A stretch of DNA of 64,000 nt from Arthrobacter sp. B0490 (GCF_002929355.1 NZ_PJIR01000001.1:505404-569403), one strand, 5' to 3'. Counted from the stretch's first letter, positions 27,847 to 36,569 are shown. The notes: generated by a model not told the origin, from the letters alone. Program-made: numbers and translations.

Positions 27847-29478
27847 ATGCGCCGTCATCCCCCGCTCCGCGCCGCCGCCGCGGCCGTGTTCGTGACCGTC
27901 CTGGCCGGGTGCACCCTCCCGGCGGAGGGCGTCCCCGTCTCCGGCACCACGCCGAACCACGACATCCCGGTCACCACCGGTTCCGTCCCCGGCCAGGACG
28001 TGGTCGCGTTGCCGGCGGGCGGCATCGACGACGCGGTGGACGGACTGCCCGGCATCGTGCGGTCCGTGATGGAACGGACCGGCATCCCCGGGGCGGCGGT
28101 CGCGGTGGTCCACGACGGCGAGACCGTCTTCGCCGAGGGCTACGGCGTGCGGAAGCTCGGGGAGGAGGGGGCCGTCGACCCCGACACCGTCTTCCAGATC
28201 GCCTCGCTGTCCAAACCCGTCGGAGCGACGGTGGTCGCCCGGGAGGTGTCGCAGGGGCTCGTCGAGTGGACCACGCCGGTCGCCGACCTGCTGCCCGGGT
28301 TCGGGCTCGAGGACCCGTGGGTCTCCTCCCATGCGACCGTCGGCGATTTCTATGCGCACCGCACGGGGCTGCCGCCTGCCGCGGGTGATCTGCTCGAGGA
28401 CATCGGGTACGGCCGCGACTACGTGATCGACCACCTCCGGCACCAGCCGCTGGACCCCTTCCGCGCGAGCTACGGCTACGCGAACTTCGGTACCACCGTC
28501 GGCGCGGAGGCCGTGGCCACAGCGGCGGGAAACGAGTGGGAGACCCTCTCGGAGGAGCAGCTCTACCGGCCTCTCGGGATGGACAGCACGAGTTCGCGGC
28601 ACGCCGACTTCCTCGGCCGGGAGAACCGGGCGACGCTGCACGCGAAGGTGGCGGAGGGGACGTTCGAGCCGCTCCACGAGCGCGACGCCGACGCCCAGTC
28701 CCCGGCGGGCGGTGTGTCCTCGACGGTCGGCGACCTGGCCGAATGGATGAAGCTGATCCTCGGGTCCGGCACGTACGACGGCCGGGAACTGGTGGCGGAG
28801 GAGGACCTGCTGCCGGCCATCAGCGCTCAGAGCATCGCGTCCCGTCCGACGGCACCGGACCAGCGCGCCGGGCAGTACGGCTTCGGTTTCGGCGTCGGGG
28901 TACAGCCGGGCGGCCGCGTGGGCCTGAGCCATTCGGGGGCCTTCTCCCTCGGAGCCGCGACGACCGTCGTGATGCTGCCCTCCGCCGGCGTCGGCATCGT
29001 GGTGCTGACGAACGCCTCCCCGGTCGGCGCCCCGGAGGCCGTGGCCGCCGCCTTCCTCGACGAGGCGCAGTTCGGCCACGCCACCCGTGACTGGGTGGAG
29101 ACCTACGGGAACGCGACGGCAGGCTTCAGCGACCCGGTCGGCGATCTCGCGGGCCGGACCGCTCCTGCGGACCCTGTGCCGGCGAGACCGTTGTCGGCCT
29201 ACACCGGGGAGTATGCGAGCGAGTACTACGGGACGGCGACAGTGACCGAGGAGGACGGGGCGCTCGTCCTGGCCGTCGGACCGGACGGTGTGTCCACTGC
29301 CGTCCTCGAGCACTGGGACGCGGACACCTTCGCCTACGCCCCGCGCGGTGAGAACGCGCCCGACGGCTCGCTCTCGTCCGTCGTCTTCACCGGAGGCGGC
29401 GACACTGCCGTGTCGATGACGGTCGACTTCTTCCAGACCGCCTCGAAGGATCTCGGGACCTGGCGGAGGGCCGGCTGA
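27847..29478 (+). CDS. Serine beta-lactamase-like (class C fold) lipoprotein
   Basis: A secreted, lipid-anchored serine hydrolase of the penicillin-binding protein/class C beta-lactamase superfamily, 543 residues. The signal peptide ends in lipobox LAGC. The catalytic motifs are ASLSKPVG (SxxK, nucleophile Ser), YGYANFG (Tyr-x-Asn) and LSHSGAF (the KTG equivalent). A C-terminal lipocalin-like beta domain (about 445-543, ARPLSAYTGEYASEYYGTATVT) is typical of the D-aminopeptidase/esterase branch. Peptidase or esterase activity is likelier than antibiotic resistance. CAGGAG precedes the ATG and a -10 (TACCCT) lies about 35 nt upstream. Confidence 0.88.
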   Translation: MRRHPPLRAAAAAVFVTVLAGCTLPAEGVPVSGTTPNHDIPVTTGSVPGQDVVALPAGGIDDAVDGLPGIVRSVMERTGIPGAAVAVVHDGETVFAEGYGVRKLGEEGAVDPDTVFQIASLSKPVGATVVAREVSQGLVEWTTPVADLLPGFGLEDPWVSSHATVGDFYAHRTGLPPAAGDLLEDIGYGRDYVIDHLRHQPLDPFRASYGYANFGTTVGAEAVATAAGNEWETLSEEQLYRPLGMDSTSSRHADFLGRENRATLHAKVAEGTFEPLHERDADAQSPAGGVSSTVGDLAEWMKLILGSGTYDGRELVAEEDLLPAISAQSIASRPTAPDQRAGQYGFGFGVGVQPGGRVGLSHSGAFSLGAATTVVMLPSAGVGIVVLTNASPVGAPEAVAAAFLDEAQFGHATRDWVETYGNATAGFSDPVGDLAGRTAPADPVPARPLSAYTGEYASEYYGTATVTEEDGALVLAVGPDGVSTAVLEHWDADTFAYAPRGENAPDGSLSSVVFTGGGDTAVSMTVDFFQTASKDLGTWRRAG

Positions 29479-29511
29479 TGCGCCGTCGCCCCTGCGGGCG
29501 CTCCCGGGCCG

Positions 29512-29805
29512 CTAGTCCTCGCTGCTGAGGAGGCGCCGCCGGGCGCTGAGGAGCTCGACCTCGGGCCTTGCTGCGACGTACCGCTCCACCCGGTCCAGCA
29601 CGTCCACCACATGACCGCGGTCCCCTCCGACCACGCCGGCCCCCACGACGGCCCGGCGGTGCAGATCCTGGTGGCCGACCTCGGCCACGGACAGCTCGAA
29701 CTTCCGGCGGAGGTCCGACACCAGGGGCCGCACCACCGACCGCTTGCCCTTCAGCGAGTGCACGTCGCCGAGCAGCACGTCGAACTCGATGAACCCGATC
29801 CACAT
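29512..29805 (-). CDS. DUF503 family protein (YlxP-like)
   Basis: A 97-residue protein of the DUF503/YlxP family. It starts MWIGFIEFDVLLGDVHSLKG and continues RSVVRPLVSDLRRKFELSVAEVGHQDLHRRAVVG, the conserved family core, then a long helix. In many bacteria ylxP sits beside rbfA/infB and may help ribosome maturation, but here it is isolated between a lipoprotein and a LacI regulator. ATG at 29805 is set by the universally conserved MWIG start. Biochemical function is not established. Confidence 0.9.
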   Translation of the reverse strand: MWIGFIEFDVLLGDVHSLKGKRSVVRPLVSDLRRKFELSVAEVGHQDLHRRAVVGAGVVGGDRGHVVDVLDRVERYVAARPEVELLSARRRLLSSED

Positions 29806-29846
29806 GGCCGTCCTCCTCGTCGTCCGGCGCCCGTCCCCGGGCAGGT

Positions 29847-30863
29847 CTAGGCCGAGTCGCGCCAGACGACGGTGGTGTCCAGCACCTGCACCGGGCTCGG
29901 CAGCCCGCGGATCTGCGCCAGGACCAGCTCGGCCGCGGTGCTGCCCAGCAGGTCGGCGGGCTGCTTGACGGTGGAGAGCTGCGGCCTGGTCCTCAGGGCC
30001 CAGCTGCTGTCGTCGAAGCCGACGATCCCGACGTCGTCGGGCACCTTCCGCCCCGACTCCTGCAAAGCGGTCATGGCGCCCGCCGCCACGGCGTCGGAGG
30101 CGGCGAAGACACCGTCGATCTCCGGGCAGCGGCGCAGCAGCTCCTGCATGCCCTCGAGCCCGGCAGCATAGGTGTAGAGGGGGTACTCGACGACCAGCGA
30201 CGCGTCGAAGCGCCCGCCCAGGGCGTCCCGGAACCCCGTGAACCGGTCGTGGCCGGAGTCGCGGTCCATGGCACTGGCGATCATGCCGATGCGCCGGCGG
30301 CCGGTCCCGATGAGGCGCTGGGTGATGGCACGGGCCGCGGCGACGTTGTCGATGGCCACGTAGGGCAGGTCGGGGGTGCCGGGCGGGTGACCCACGAAGG
30401 CCGCGGGAACACCGATGTCGCGCACCGCGGACGCGATGGGGTCGGAGGCCCGGGCCGAGACGATCACCGCACCGTCGACGAGCCCGCCCCGGAGGTAGTC
30501 GGCCACCCTGCGGCTGTCGCGGTCCGAGTCGATGATCAGGGAGACCAGCTGGTAGTCGGCCTTCGACAGGACGGCGTTGGCACCGAGGAGGATCGAGCCG
30601 ATGTTCGGGTCCTCGAAGAGCAGCGAGTGGGGCTCGTGGATGATCAGGGCGATCGCGCGCGACTCCTGCGTGACCAGGTTCCGGGCGGCCGAGTTGCGCA
30701 CGTACCCGACGCGCGCGATGGCCTCCTCGACGGCCACGCGGGCCTCGTCCGACACGTAGCGTTCCCCGTTGACGACCCGCGACACCGTCCCCCGCGAGAG
30801 CCCGGCGGCGGATGCGACGTCGTTGATGGTCGCCCGGCGGTTCCGGGTGCGCGTCGGGGGCAT
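29847..30863 (-). CDS. LacI family transcriptional regulator
   Basis: A 338-residue sugar-responsive repressor. DNA-binding domain: RRATINDVASAAGLSRGTVSRVVNGERYVSDEARVAVEEAIARVGYVRN, including the hinge helix near NSAARNLVTQ. The rest is a periplasmic-binding-like effector domain (about 65-335) with IALIIHEPHSLLF, VDGVFAASDAVAAGAMTALQ and VGIVGFDDS. It starts at ATG 30863 directly after a leaderless -10 (TACAGT, 30870-30875). It is the only LacI protein in the window, yet it is over 6 kb from the nearest sugar genes. Whether it controls the LacI-type operators near 36.6, 52.7 and 57.1 kb is unknown. Confidence 0.92.
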   Translation of the reverse strand: MPPTRTRNRRATINDVASAAGLSRGTVSRVVNGERYVSDEARVAVEEAIARVGYVRNSAARNLVTQESRAIALIIHEPHSLLFEDPNIGSILLGANAVLSKADYQLVSLIIDSDRDSRRVADYLRGGLVDGAVIVSARASDPIASAVRDIGVPAAFVGHPPGTPDLPYVAIDNVAAARAITQRLIGTGRRRIGMIASAMDRDSGHDRFTGFRDALGGRFDASLVVEYPLYTYAAGLEGMQELLRRCPEIDGVFAASDAVAAGAMTALQESGRKVPDDVGIVGFDDSSWALRTRPQLSTVKQPADLLGSTAAELVLAQIRGLPSPVQVLDTTVVWRDSA

Positions 30864-31281
30864 ATCTGTACTGTAGCGGAGCCCCTGCGGGCCATCCGTG
30901 CCGGGAAGGAGTAGGGTGAAGGAAGTTGTCTAGAAGAAGGCGGCTGCCTTCGGTTCTTCTCTTCGCTGCCCCGCCTCCCGTGCCGGGCATGCAACAGCAG
31001 AGCACCATCCCCGAAAGGGGCGTGCATCATGAGCAACCCGGAAACTCCTCTTCCACAGCCGCCCGCAGGTCGTCCAGCAGCCCCTGCCCGCCGGAGAACT
31101 CCGCGCTCCGGCTCCCGCCCGCCGTCCTGACGGCCCCGCTCCCTCGTCGGCGCTCCCGCGCCCCCACGCAGCGATGCCCACCAGCGCATCCGCTCCGCAC
31201 CGACCGCCCCGAGCGAGTCACCCCCGGCCGGTCCCACCTCTCCCCGGCCCCGCGTCCCAGACACTGCGAAGGATCACCACC
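30864..31281. other. 418-bp region without a confident gene
   Basis: Holds the leaderless -10 box of the LacI gene (TACAGT, minus strand). On the plus strand, two alternative overlapping stems compete: AGAAGAA/TTCTTCT (30932-30960) and GAAGGC/GCCTTC (30936-30951). CCCC-GAAA-GGGG is a GNRA-type hairpin just before a 33-codon Pro/Arg-rich open frame starting at ATG 31029. I cannot show that this small frame is translated. The rest (about 31130-31260) is C-rich with nothing recognisable. Confidence 0.4.
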
Positions 31282-31710
31282 ATGACCCAGCACCTACGGA
31301 ATTTCATCCAGGAATGCATCACCGTCACCGCCGACGGCTCCCTCGCAGCGACCGACGAGGTCGAGGGCCTGTACCAGCACTGGTCCTCGCTGCGCGCCGC
31401 CGACACCTCTGACACCTCTGATACCTCGGACGACGCCGCCGAGTACGAGGCCGAAGGATCCGCCGGGAGCCCCGTGCTCGCGGCCCTCCGCGGCTACGGT
31501 GTGGAGACGGTGCGGCGCGACGGCGTCGAGTACCTCGAGGGCCTCGTCCTGACGGGTCCGGTCGTGGCAGACTTCATCCTGTCCTGCGACTTCGCCGGGG
31601 CGTGGGGTCGGCCGGATCCCCTGGAGCCCGACCTCCTCGAGGACGTCGCCTCCGCCGAAGGACCCGGCTTCCCCCGGCAACGGCTCGTCGTCGCGGCCTA
31701 TTCGTCGTAG
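31282..31710 (+). CDS. Hypothetical protein, 142 aa, with Thr-Ser-Asp repeat
   Basis: I do not recognise this family with confidence. The start is set at ATG 31282, preceded by GAAGGAT, rather than at an upstream in-frame ATG in Pro-rich sequence. It begins TQHLRNFIQECITVTADGSLAATDEVEGLYQHWSSL, a helical pattern vaguely like the C-terminal domain of phage/plasmid primase-helicases. Then comes an acidic linker with (Asp-Thr-Ser)x3, and a second half with VLAALRGYGVETVRRDGVEYLEGLVLTGP, which looks like a small winged alpha/beta domain. The acidic, Asp/Glu-rich composition is unlike its neighbours. Independent gene; role unknown. Confidence 0.65.
   Translation: MTQHLRNFIQECITVTADGSLAATDEVEGLYQHWSSLRAADTSDTSDTSDDAAEYEAEGSAGSPVLAALRGYGVETVRRDGVEYLEGLVLTGPVVADFILSCDFAGAWGRPDPLEPDLLEDVASAEGPGFPRQRLVVAAYSS
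31402..31428 (+). repeat. Three tandem 9-bp repeats inside the hypothetical gene
   Basis: GACACCTCT, GACACCTCT, GATACCTCG in direct succession, in frame, encoding Asp-Thr-Ser three times. An in-frame minisatellite of this kind can change copy number without breaking the frame. Confidence 0.85.
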
Positions 31711-31775
31711 GAACAGGGTTCTGCCCGGGGGCCGGTCCATCGCCCGAACCGGTCCGGGACCGTGAAGGAGGTGCC

Positions 31776-32270
31776 GTGGGCAGGAGATCCGCGATCCCCC
31801 GCAGCACTCCCGCCCTGGCCGCACTCTCCGCGGCCGGTATACCCTTCACGGCCCGCCCCTACCAGCACGAGCAGGGCGTCCCATCCTACGGGCTCGAAGC
31901 CGCCACCGCGCTGGGCGTCCCGCCCGCGCAGGTCTTCAAGACCCTGATGGCCAGTGTCGACGGTTCCCTCGTGGCCGCCGTCGTGCCGGTCACCGGTTCG
32001 CTGGACCTGAAGGCGCTGGCCGCCGCCCTCGGGAAGCGGAAAGCGGTGATGGCCGACCCGGCGGTCGCCCAGCGCCGCACGGGCTACGTGCTCGGCGGGA
32101 TCTCACCCCTCGGCCAGCGCCACCCCTCGCCCGTCGTCGTCGACGAATCGGCCCTGGAACACCCGGCCGTGTTCGTGTCGGGCGGGCAGCGCGGGCTGGA
32201 CATCGAGGTGGCCCCCGCCGACCTGATCGCTGCGACCCGTGCGCTCACCGCCCCCATCGCCGGCCCGTAG
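31776..32270 (+). CDS. YbaK/EbsC-type Cys-tRNA(Pro) deacylase
   Basis: A 164-residue trans-editing enzyme of the YbaK family, which hydrolyses Cys mischarged on tRNA(Pro). The family pattern is clear: STPALAALSAAGIPFTARPYQH, YGLEAATALGVPPAQVFKTLM, VVPVTGSLDLKALAAALGKRKAVMAD, GYVLGGISPLGQR (the conserved active-site glycine-rich loop) and VFVSGGQRGLDIEVAPADL. GTG at 31776 is chosen for its AAGGAGG and because the product then starts at the usual place; the frame is open further upstream without family similarity. Confidence 0.93.
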   Translation: MGRRSAIPRSTPALAALSAAGIPFTARPYQHEQGVPSYGLEAATALGVPPAQVFKTLMASVDGSLVAAVVPVTGSLDLKALAAALGKRKAVMADPAVAQRRTGYVLGGISPLGQRHPSPVVVDESALEHPAVFVSGGQRGLDIEVAPADLIAATRALTAPIAGP

Positions 32271-32290
32271 CCGCGGGTAGGGTGGACGGC

Positions 32291-32713
32291 GTGGAACCGA
32301 CCGCCGGAGACGTCCCGACCCCCACCGAGCTGCTCGCCCTGTACGGGGCCGTCGGCTGGACGGCCTACACCCGCGACCCCGACCGGCTGGGACGCAGCAT
32401 CGCCGGGTCGCACCTCGTCGTTACCGTGCGGGACGACGACGGCGGTCTGCTGGGCCTCGCACGCACGGTCTCGGACGGCGAAACCATCTGCTACATCCAG
32501 GACATCCTGGTGCACCCCGACGCCCGGCGCCGCGGCATCGGCCGCTCCCTCGTGCGGGACATCCAGCAGCGCTACGGCCACTGCATGTTCGTGGCGCTGA
32601 GCACCGACGCCGAGGGGACGCAGGATGCGTCGCAGTCGCACCCGTTCTACCGCTCCCTGGGGTTCGCGCCCCACGGCAGCCTGGGGCTCGCCGCCTTCGG
32701 CTACCGGCCCTGA
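32291..32713 (+). CDS. GNAT family N-acetyltransferase
   Basis: A 140-residue acetyl-CoA-dependent acetyltransferase. Motif A is VHPDARRRGIGRSLVRDI (Q/RxxGxG acetyl-CoA loop). The substrate-side strands are HLVVTVRDDDGGLLGLARTVSDGE and the C-terminal PFYRSLGFAP motif is typical. The start is taken as GTG 32291, 7 nt after a leaderless -10 (TAGGGT, 32278-32283). An in-frame GTG at 32282 overlaps that box. It follows ybaK by 20 bp. Substrate unknown. Confidence 0.88.
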   Translation: MEPTAGDVPTPTELLALYGAVGWTAYTRDPDRLGRSIAGSHLVVTVRDDDGGLLGLARTVSDGETICYIQDILVHPDARRRGIGRSLVRDIQQRYGHCMFVALSTDAEGTQDASQSHPFYRSLGFAPHGSLGLAAFGYRP

Positions 32714-32749
32714 GGCTCCCCTGCAGGACCGGCCGCAGGGCTCCGCCTC
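32712..32749. terminator. Interrupted hairpin between convergent GNAT and phzF genes
   Basis: Outer stem GAGGC/GCCTC and inner stem CCCTGC/GCAGGG with small internal loops, in the 92-bp gap between two convergent genes. No T-run. Moderate candidate for a two-way terminator. Confidence 0.4.
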
Positions 32750-32805
32750 GGACTACCGGCGTTCCGCGCGTCCCCCGACCGGGTCCACGAGCAGGACCCC
32801 GGCCC

Positions 32806-33642
32806 CTACCCGCTGATCCGGACGGCCCCGCCCGAGACGGTCAGGCCGCCCGCCGGAGGTACTCCCACCGTGATGAGCGACGGCCGTCCGACGTCGACGC
32901 CCTGGTGCACCGTGAGCGTGGCCGGCGGCGCGACCTCACCCCGTGCGCGCAGGTACGCCCCGAGGGACGCCGCCGCGGACCCGGTGGCAGGATCCTCGCG
33001 GACCCCGCCGGGCGGGAACGGGTTCCGTGCCTCGAACACGTGGTCGCCCAGCCGGTGGACGACCGCGACCGTGGCGCCCCACCCCTCCGCGGCCATGAGG
33101 CCCTTCAGGCCCTCGTAGTCGTAGTCGAGGCCCCTGAGGACCGCGGTGTCGCGGACGGGCACGATCGGGTGGATGTTGCCGGCGAAGGACAGCATGACGG
33201 GCAGGTCCGCCGACAGGTCCTCCTCGGCGAGGCGGAGGCGCTGCAGGAGCCGCGCGCGGACCGCGGCGTCGATCGCGTCGACCCACGGCTCCACGGTCAC
33301 GAGGGACGCGACGAGGCGTCCGGCCTCCGTCCCGGTCGCCAGTTCGAGCGGACCCACCGGCGTGGAGAGGACCAGGGTCCCGGGCCCCTCACGTTCGGCG
33401 AGCGCCACCCCGGTGGCGATCGTCGCGTGACCGCAGAACGGGATCTCGGCCTCGGGTGCGAAGTACCGGATGGTCGCGGCACCGGGGCCCTGGCGCGAGA
33501 CGAACGCGCTCTCCGCGTAGCCGAGGTCGGCCGCGATGGCCTGCATCTGCCCGGGCGTCAGGTCGTCCGCGTCGAGCACCACCCCGGCGGGGTTGCCGCC
33601 GTCGGCCCGGTCCGTGAACGCCGCGTAGCGGAGGATCTCCAT
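32806..33642 (-). CDS. PhzF family isomerase
   Basis: A 278-residue protein of the PhzF/diaminopimelate epimerase fold. The N-terminus EILRYAAFTDRADGGNPAGVVLDAD and the catalytic-Glu region LGYAESAFVSRQ (Glu about residue 45) are diagnostic. The second half mirrors the first and contains ATGSAAASLGAYLRARGE, the usual substrate-binding loop DPATGSA. No phenazine genes are nearby, so it is one of the many PhzF-like isomerases of unknown substrate. ATG at 33642. The next gene on the same strand, an APC permease, ends 34 bp upstream. Confidence 0.92.
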   Translation of the reverse strand: MEILRYAAFTDRADGGNPAGVVLDADDLTPGQMQAIAADLGYAESAFVSRQGPGAATIRYFAPEAEIPFCGHATIATGVALAEREGPGTLVLSTPVGPLELATGTEAGRLVASLVTVEPWVDAIDAAVRARLLQRLRLAEEDLSADLPVMLSFAGNIHPIVPVRDTAVLRGLDYDYEGLKGLMAAEGWGATVAVVHRLGDHVFEARNPFPPGGVREDPATGSAAASLGAYLRARGEVAPPATLTVHQGVDVGRPSLITVGVPPAGGLTVSGGAVRISG

Positions 33643-33676
33643 GCCGGTCTGCCGGCATCCCGTCGCTGGTCCGCCG

Positions 33677-35131
33677 TCAGCCGCCGATCGCGGTCGGGTC
33701 GCCCGCCCGGGTGTTGGTCCTGCGGTTGATCAGCCACGTGACGAGCCACAGGACGACACCGATCACCATGAGGCCGCCGGCGATCTGGTACTGGACGACG
33801 TCGCGCCCCACCCAGGGACCGGCGAGGAACGCGCACAGGAGCGCGGCCACGATGGGCAGCTGGCCGGGAGAGGTGAAGAACACCTTCCGGTTGACGTCCC
33901 GCTTGCGGCGCAGCACCACGCACGCGACGTTGACCACGGTGAACACGCACAGGAGCAGGAAGGCCGTGGTACCCGAGAGGTTCGCCACGATGTTGCTGTC
34001 GGGATCGCTGGTCACGTACAGGATCAGGCCGAGGGCGAGGGCGGTGGAGAAGGCGATGCCGGCCCACGGGGTGCAGCGGACCGGGAGGACCTTCGCCAGC
34101 GGGCGCGGCAGGACGTCCTGCCGCGCCATGCCGTAGATCAGGCGGCTCGCCATCAGCATGTTGATCAGCGCCGTGTTGGCGACGGCGAAGACGGCGAGGA
34201 ACGGGAAGATCCTGTCGACCGGGAAGTCGGGCGATCCCTTGTGGACCACTTCGAGGAGCGCCGCACCCTCGGCTTCCCGGATGCCCTCGAGTTCGGTGGG
34301 GCTCAGGACCGTCACCACCGAGACGGCGACGAGCATGTAGACGATGACGGCGATGCCGAGGCCGGTCAGCATGGTCCGCGGGAAGATGCGCTCGGGGTTC
34401 TGCGTCTCCTCGACCATGTTGACGGAGTCCTCGAAGCCCACCATGGCGAAGAACGCGATCGAGGTCGCCGCGGTGACCGCGAGGAAGAGGCCCTTGTCCT
34501 GGTAGTCGGTGAACACGAAGACCTCGCCCACATTGCCGGTGCCCTGCGCCATCGCGAGGAACCCGACGCCGATCACGATGCACAGTGCGGCCACCTCCAC
34601 GAGCGTCAGCACCACGTTGAACTTGACGCTCTCGCCGACCCCCCGGAGGTTGATCACGGCCAGCAGCAGCATGAACCCGAGGGCGACGGCGGTGATGACG
34701 CCCTGGCCCGGCATGGCCATCCAGCCGTTGATCTCCAGCCCGCCGAAGAAGTTCTGCGCCAGCACGTTGGCCGAGGTCGCGGCGCTCGTGATCCCCGAGC
34801 AGACGACGGCGAAGGCCACCAGGAAGGTGACGAAGTGGATGCCGAACGCCTTGTGGGTGTAGAGGGCGGCTCCGGCCGCCTGCGGATACTGCGTCACGAG
34901 TTCGAGGTACGAGAACGCGGTCAGGGTGGCGACGACGAAGGCCAGCAGGAACGGGAGCCAGACCAGCCCGCCGACCGTCCCCGCCATCGTCCCCGTGACG
35001 GCGTACACACCGGCGCCGAGGATGTCCCCGACGATGAACAGGAGGAGCAGCTTGGGCCCGAGGACCCGTTTGAGCTCCGGTTCGCCGGTCGAGGTCGATG
35101 CATCTGACGCATGCTCTGCAGAAGTACTCAT
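33677..35131 (-). CDS. APC superfamily amino acid permease
   Basis: A 484-residue secondary transporter with about twelve membrane helices. The first helix region GPKLLLLFIVGDILGAGVYAVTGTMAGTVGGLVWLPF carries the conserved glycine-rich substrate site (GDILGAGVYAVTG). FAMVGFEDSVNMVEETQNPER in helix 6 is a family hallmark. An N-terminal polar segment (1-28) and a Thr/Arg-rich C-terminus are cytoplasmic. AGGGAGG precedes the ATG. It may form a two-gene unit with the downstream phzF. Substrate probably an amino acid or polyamine; not resolvable. Confidence 0.92.
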   Translation of the reverse strand: MSTSAEHASDASTSTGEPELKRVLGPKLLLLFIVGDILGAGVYAVTGTMAGTVGGLVWLPFLLAFVVATLTAFSYLELVTQYPQAAGAALYTHKAFGIHFVTFLVAFAVVCSGITSAATSANVLAQNFFGGLEINGWMAMPGQGVITAVALGFMLLLAVINLRGVGESVKFNVVLTLVEVAALCIVIGVGFLAMAQGTGNVGEVFVFTDYQDKGLFLAVTAATSIAFFAMVGFEDSVNMVEETQNPERIFPRTMLTGLGIAVIVYMLVAVSVVTVLSPTELEGIREAEGAALLEVVHKGSPDFPVDRIFPFLAVFAVANTALINMLMASRLIYGMARQDVLPRPLAKVLPVRCTPWAGIAFSTALALGLILYVTSDPDSNIVANLSGTTAFLLLCVFTVVNVACVVLRRKRDVNRKVFFTSPGQLPIVAALLCAFLAGPWVGRDVVQYQIAGGLMVIGVVLWLVTWLINRRTNTRAGDPTAIGG

Positions 35132-35308
35132 GGTCGGCCTCCCTGGGGATTTTCCCCCTTACTGTTGCCCTGTTCAGGCCGCTTAGCAAGGGGTGGACAG
35201 GAATGCGTCGAGCGCCGATGATTTCCCGGACGGCTCCGCGTCTAACGGGTACAAGGGCCTCCAGGGCCCGCCGGATCCACACCACCGCCCAGGAACAGGA
35301 GAACGGCC

Positions 35309-35755
35309 ATGGCCACGAACGTCTTCATCAACCTCCCCGTCAGCGACCTCGCGAGGTCGAAGGAGTTCTACACCAGCTTCGGCTGGACGCTCGACCCGAA
35401 CTTCTCGAACGACGACGCCGGGGCCGTCGCCATCAGTGACACCATCTTCCTGATGATCCTCACCCATCAGCACTGGGCGCAGTTCACGGACAAGCCCATC
35501 GCCGACGCACACGCCACCTCGGCCGTCATCAACGCGATCGGGGTCGATGCTCCCGAGGAGGTCGACACCCTCGTGGGGCAGGCCGTCGCTGCCGGTGCCA
35601 CGGAGGGCAAGGCGCAGGAGCTCGGCTTCATGCGGTCGCGGTCGTTCTCCGACCCGGACGGACACGCCTGGGAAGTGATGTGGATGGACCCCATCGCCCA
35701 GATCGGTGACTGGGAGGCCGTCGAGGCGAAGTACGGCAACCAGCAGCCGGTCTGA
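35309..35755 (+). CDS. VOC superfamily protein (glyoxalase/bleomycin resistance-like)
   Basis: A 148-residue VOC protein. TNVFINLPVSDLARSKEFYTSFGWTLDPNFSNDDAG is the first beta-alpha-beta module and ARSKEFY is the common helix. SFSDPDGHAWEVMWMDP near the C-terminus is the usual final strand with its metal-ligand Glu. This is the PhnB/glyoxalase-like group with unknown substrate. AGGAGAA precedes the ATG. A DinB-like gene follows in the same direction after 51 bp. Confidence 0.88.
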   Translation: MATNVFINLPVSDLARSKEFYTSFGWTLDPNFSNDDAGAVAISDTIFLMILTHQHWAQFTDKPIADAHATSAVINAIGVDAPEEVDTLVGQAVAAGATEGKAQELGFMRSRSFSDPDGHAWEVMWMDPIAQIGDWEAVEAKYGNQQPV

Positions 35756-35806
35756 CCGAGCGCTGCCGGTGATCACCGGGCTCCGGACCACGACGGAGGG
35801 ACACGC

Positions 35807-36451
35807 ATGACCGACCCCGCGACCGATCCGCTGTGGCAGGTCATCCACGCGGAGCGCGCGGCCCTCGCCCGTGACCTCGCCACCCTCACGCCCGAGCAGT
35901 GGCGGAATCCCACCCTGTGCGGCGACTGGGACGTCGAGGAGGTCACGGCGCACCTCTCCGCCGCCGCGTCCGTCGGCCGCGGCCGGTGGATGGGGAGCAT
36001 GCTGCTCGCCGGCTTCCGACCCCCCGTGCACAACCGGCGCCGGTTGGCGGAGCACCTCGGTGCGTCGCCGGTCGGCACGCTCGGCCGTTTCCGCGACGTC
36101 GTCCAGCTGTCCGTCGCACCGTCCTCCGACCTCCCCGCCTACCTCGGGGAGGTCGTGGTGCATGCCCAGGACATCCGCCGCCCGCTCGGCATCGCCACCC
36201 GTCCGGGCATCGACGCACTGCTGCCGGTCGCCGGCTTCTTCGTGGCGAGGAATTTCACCGTGCCGAGCCGCCGCAATGCCGCGGGCCTCCGGCTCACCGC
36301 GACCGACGCCCTCTTCACCGCGGGCGAGGGGCCCGAGGTCCGGGGATCCCTGCTCGCCCTGGTCATGTGCCTCGCCGGACGGGCCGCCTACCTCGACGAG
36401 CTCGACGGACCGGGCCTCCCGCTGCTCCGCGCCCGGATCACCCCCACCTGA
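35807..36451 (+). CDS. DinB/mycothiol-dependent maleylpyruvate isomerase-type protein
   Basis: A 214-residue protein of the actinobacterial TIGR03083/MDMPI group in the DinB four-helix-bundle superfamily. The N-terminal IHAERAALARDLATLTPEQWRNPTLCGDWDVEEVTAHLSAAAS is diagnostic, and the metal-binding His residues fall in VTAHLSA and VVHAQDIRRPLG. The family includes mycothiol-dependent isomerases and S-transferases, so it fits an organism using mycothiol. The C-terminal half shows the sterol-carrier-like SCP2 segment LRLTATDALFTAGEGPEVRG. Specific reaction unknown. Confidence 0.85.
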   Translation: MTDPATDPLWQVIHAERAALARDLATLTPEQWRNPTLCGDWDVEEVTAHLSAAASVGRGRWMGSMLLAGFRPPVHNRRRLAEHLGASPVGTLGRFRDVVQLSVAPSSDLPAYLGEVVVHAQDIRRPLGIATRPGIDALLPVAGFFVARNFTVPSRRNAAGLRLTATDALFTAGEGPEVRGSLLALVMCLAGRAAYLDELDGPGLPLLRARITPT

Positions 36452-36540
36452 TCCGGGCGGCCCGGACCGCGTGCGAGCGGCACAGCCACCCTCGGACCGG
36501 CCCCGCCGAGTGGTGCACCGGCCCGGGCCTGCCGACTGCG

Positions 36541-36569
36541 TTGACACCGATTGTGACCGCAGTTACTCT
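36541..36569 (+). promoter_or_regulatory. Promoter of the first GH42 / sugar ABC operon
   Basis: TTGACA (36541-36546), 17-nt spacer, TACTCT (36564-36569). The spacer has TGTGA followed by N6 and TTACT, a weak half-conserved CRP-like site. LacI-type operators follow immediately downstream. Confidence 0.7.

Noticed and set aside
27847..29478. Antibiotic-resistance beta-lactamase
   Set aside because: The SxxK and Tyr-x-Asn motifs are present, but the third motif is HSG rather than KTG and there is a C-terminal lipocalin-like domain, which fits esterase or D-aminopeptidase relatives better.
30915..30932. Five-codon frame GTG-AAG-GAA-GTT-GTC-TAG behind a TAGGGT box as a leader peptide
   Set aside because: Too short to support and not followed by a clear attenuator next to a gene.
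36552..36567. CRP/GlxR site in the locus A promoter (TGTGA-N6-TTACT)
   Set aside because: Only the left half matches the consensus; too weak to list as a separate site.
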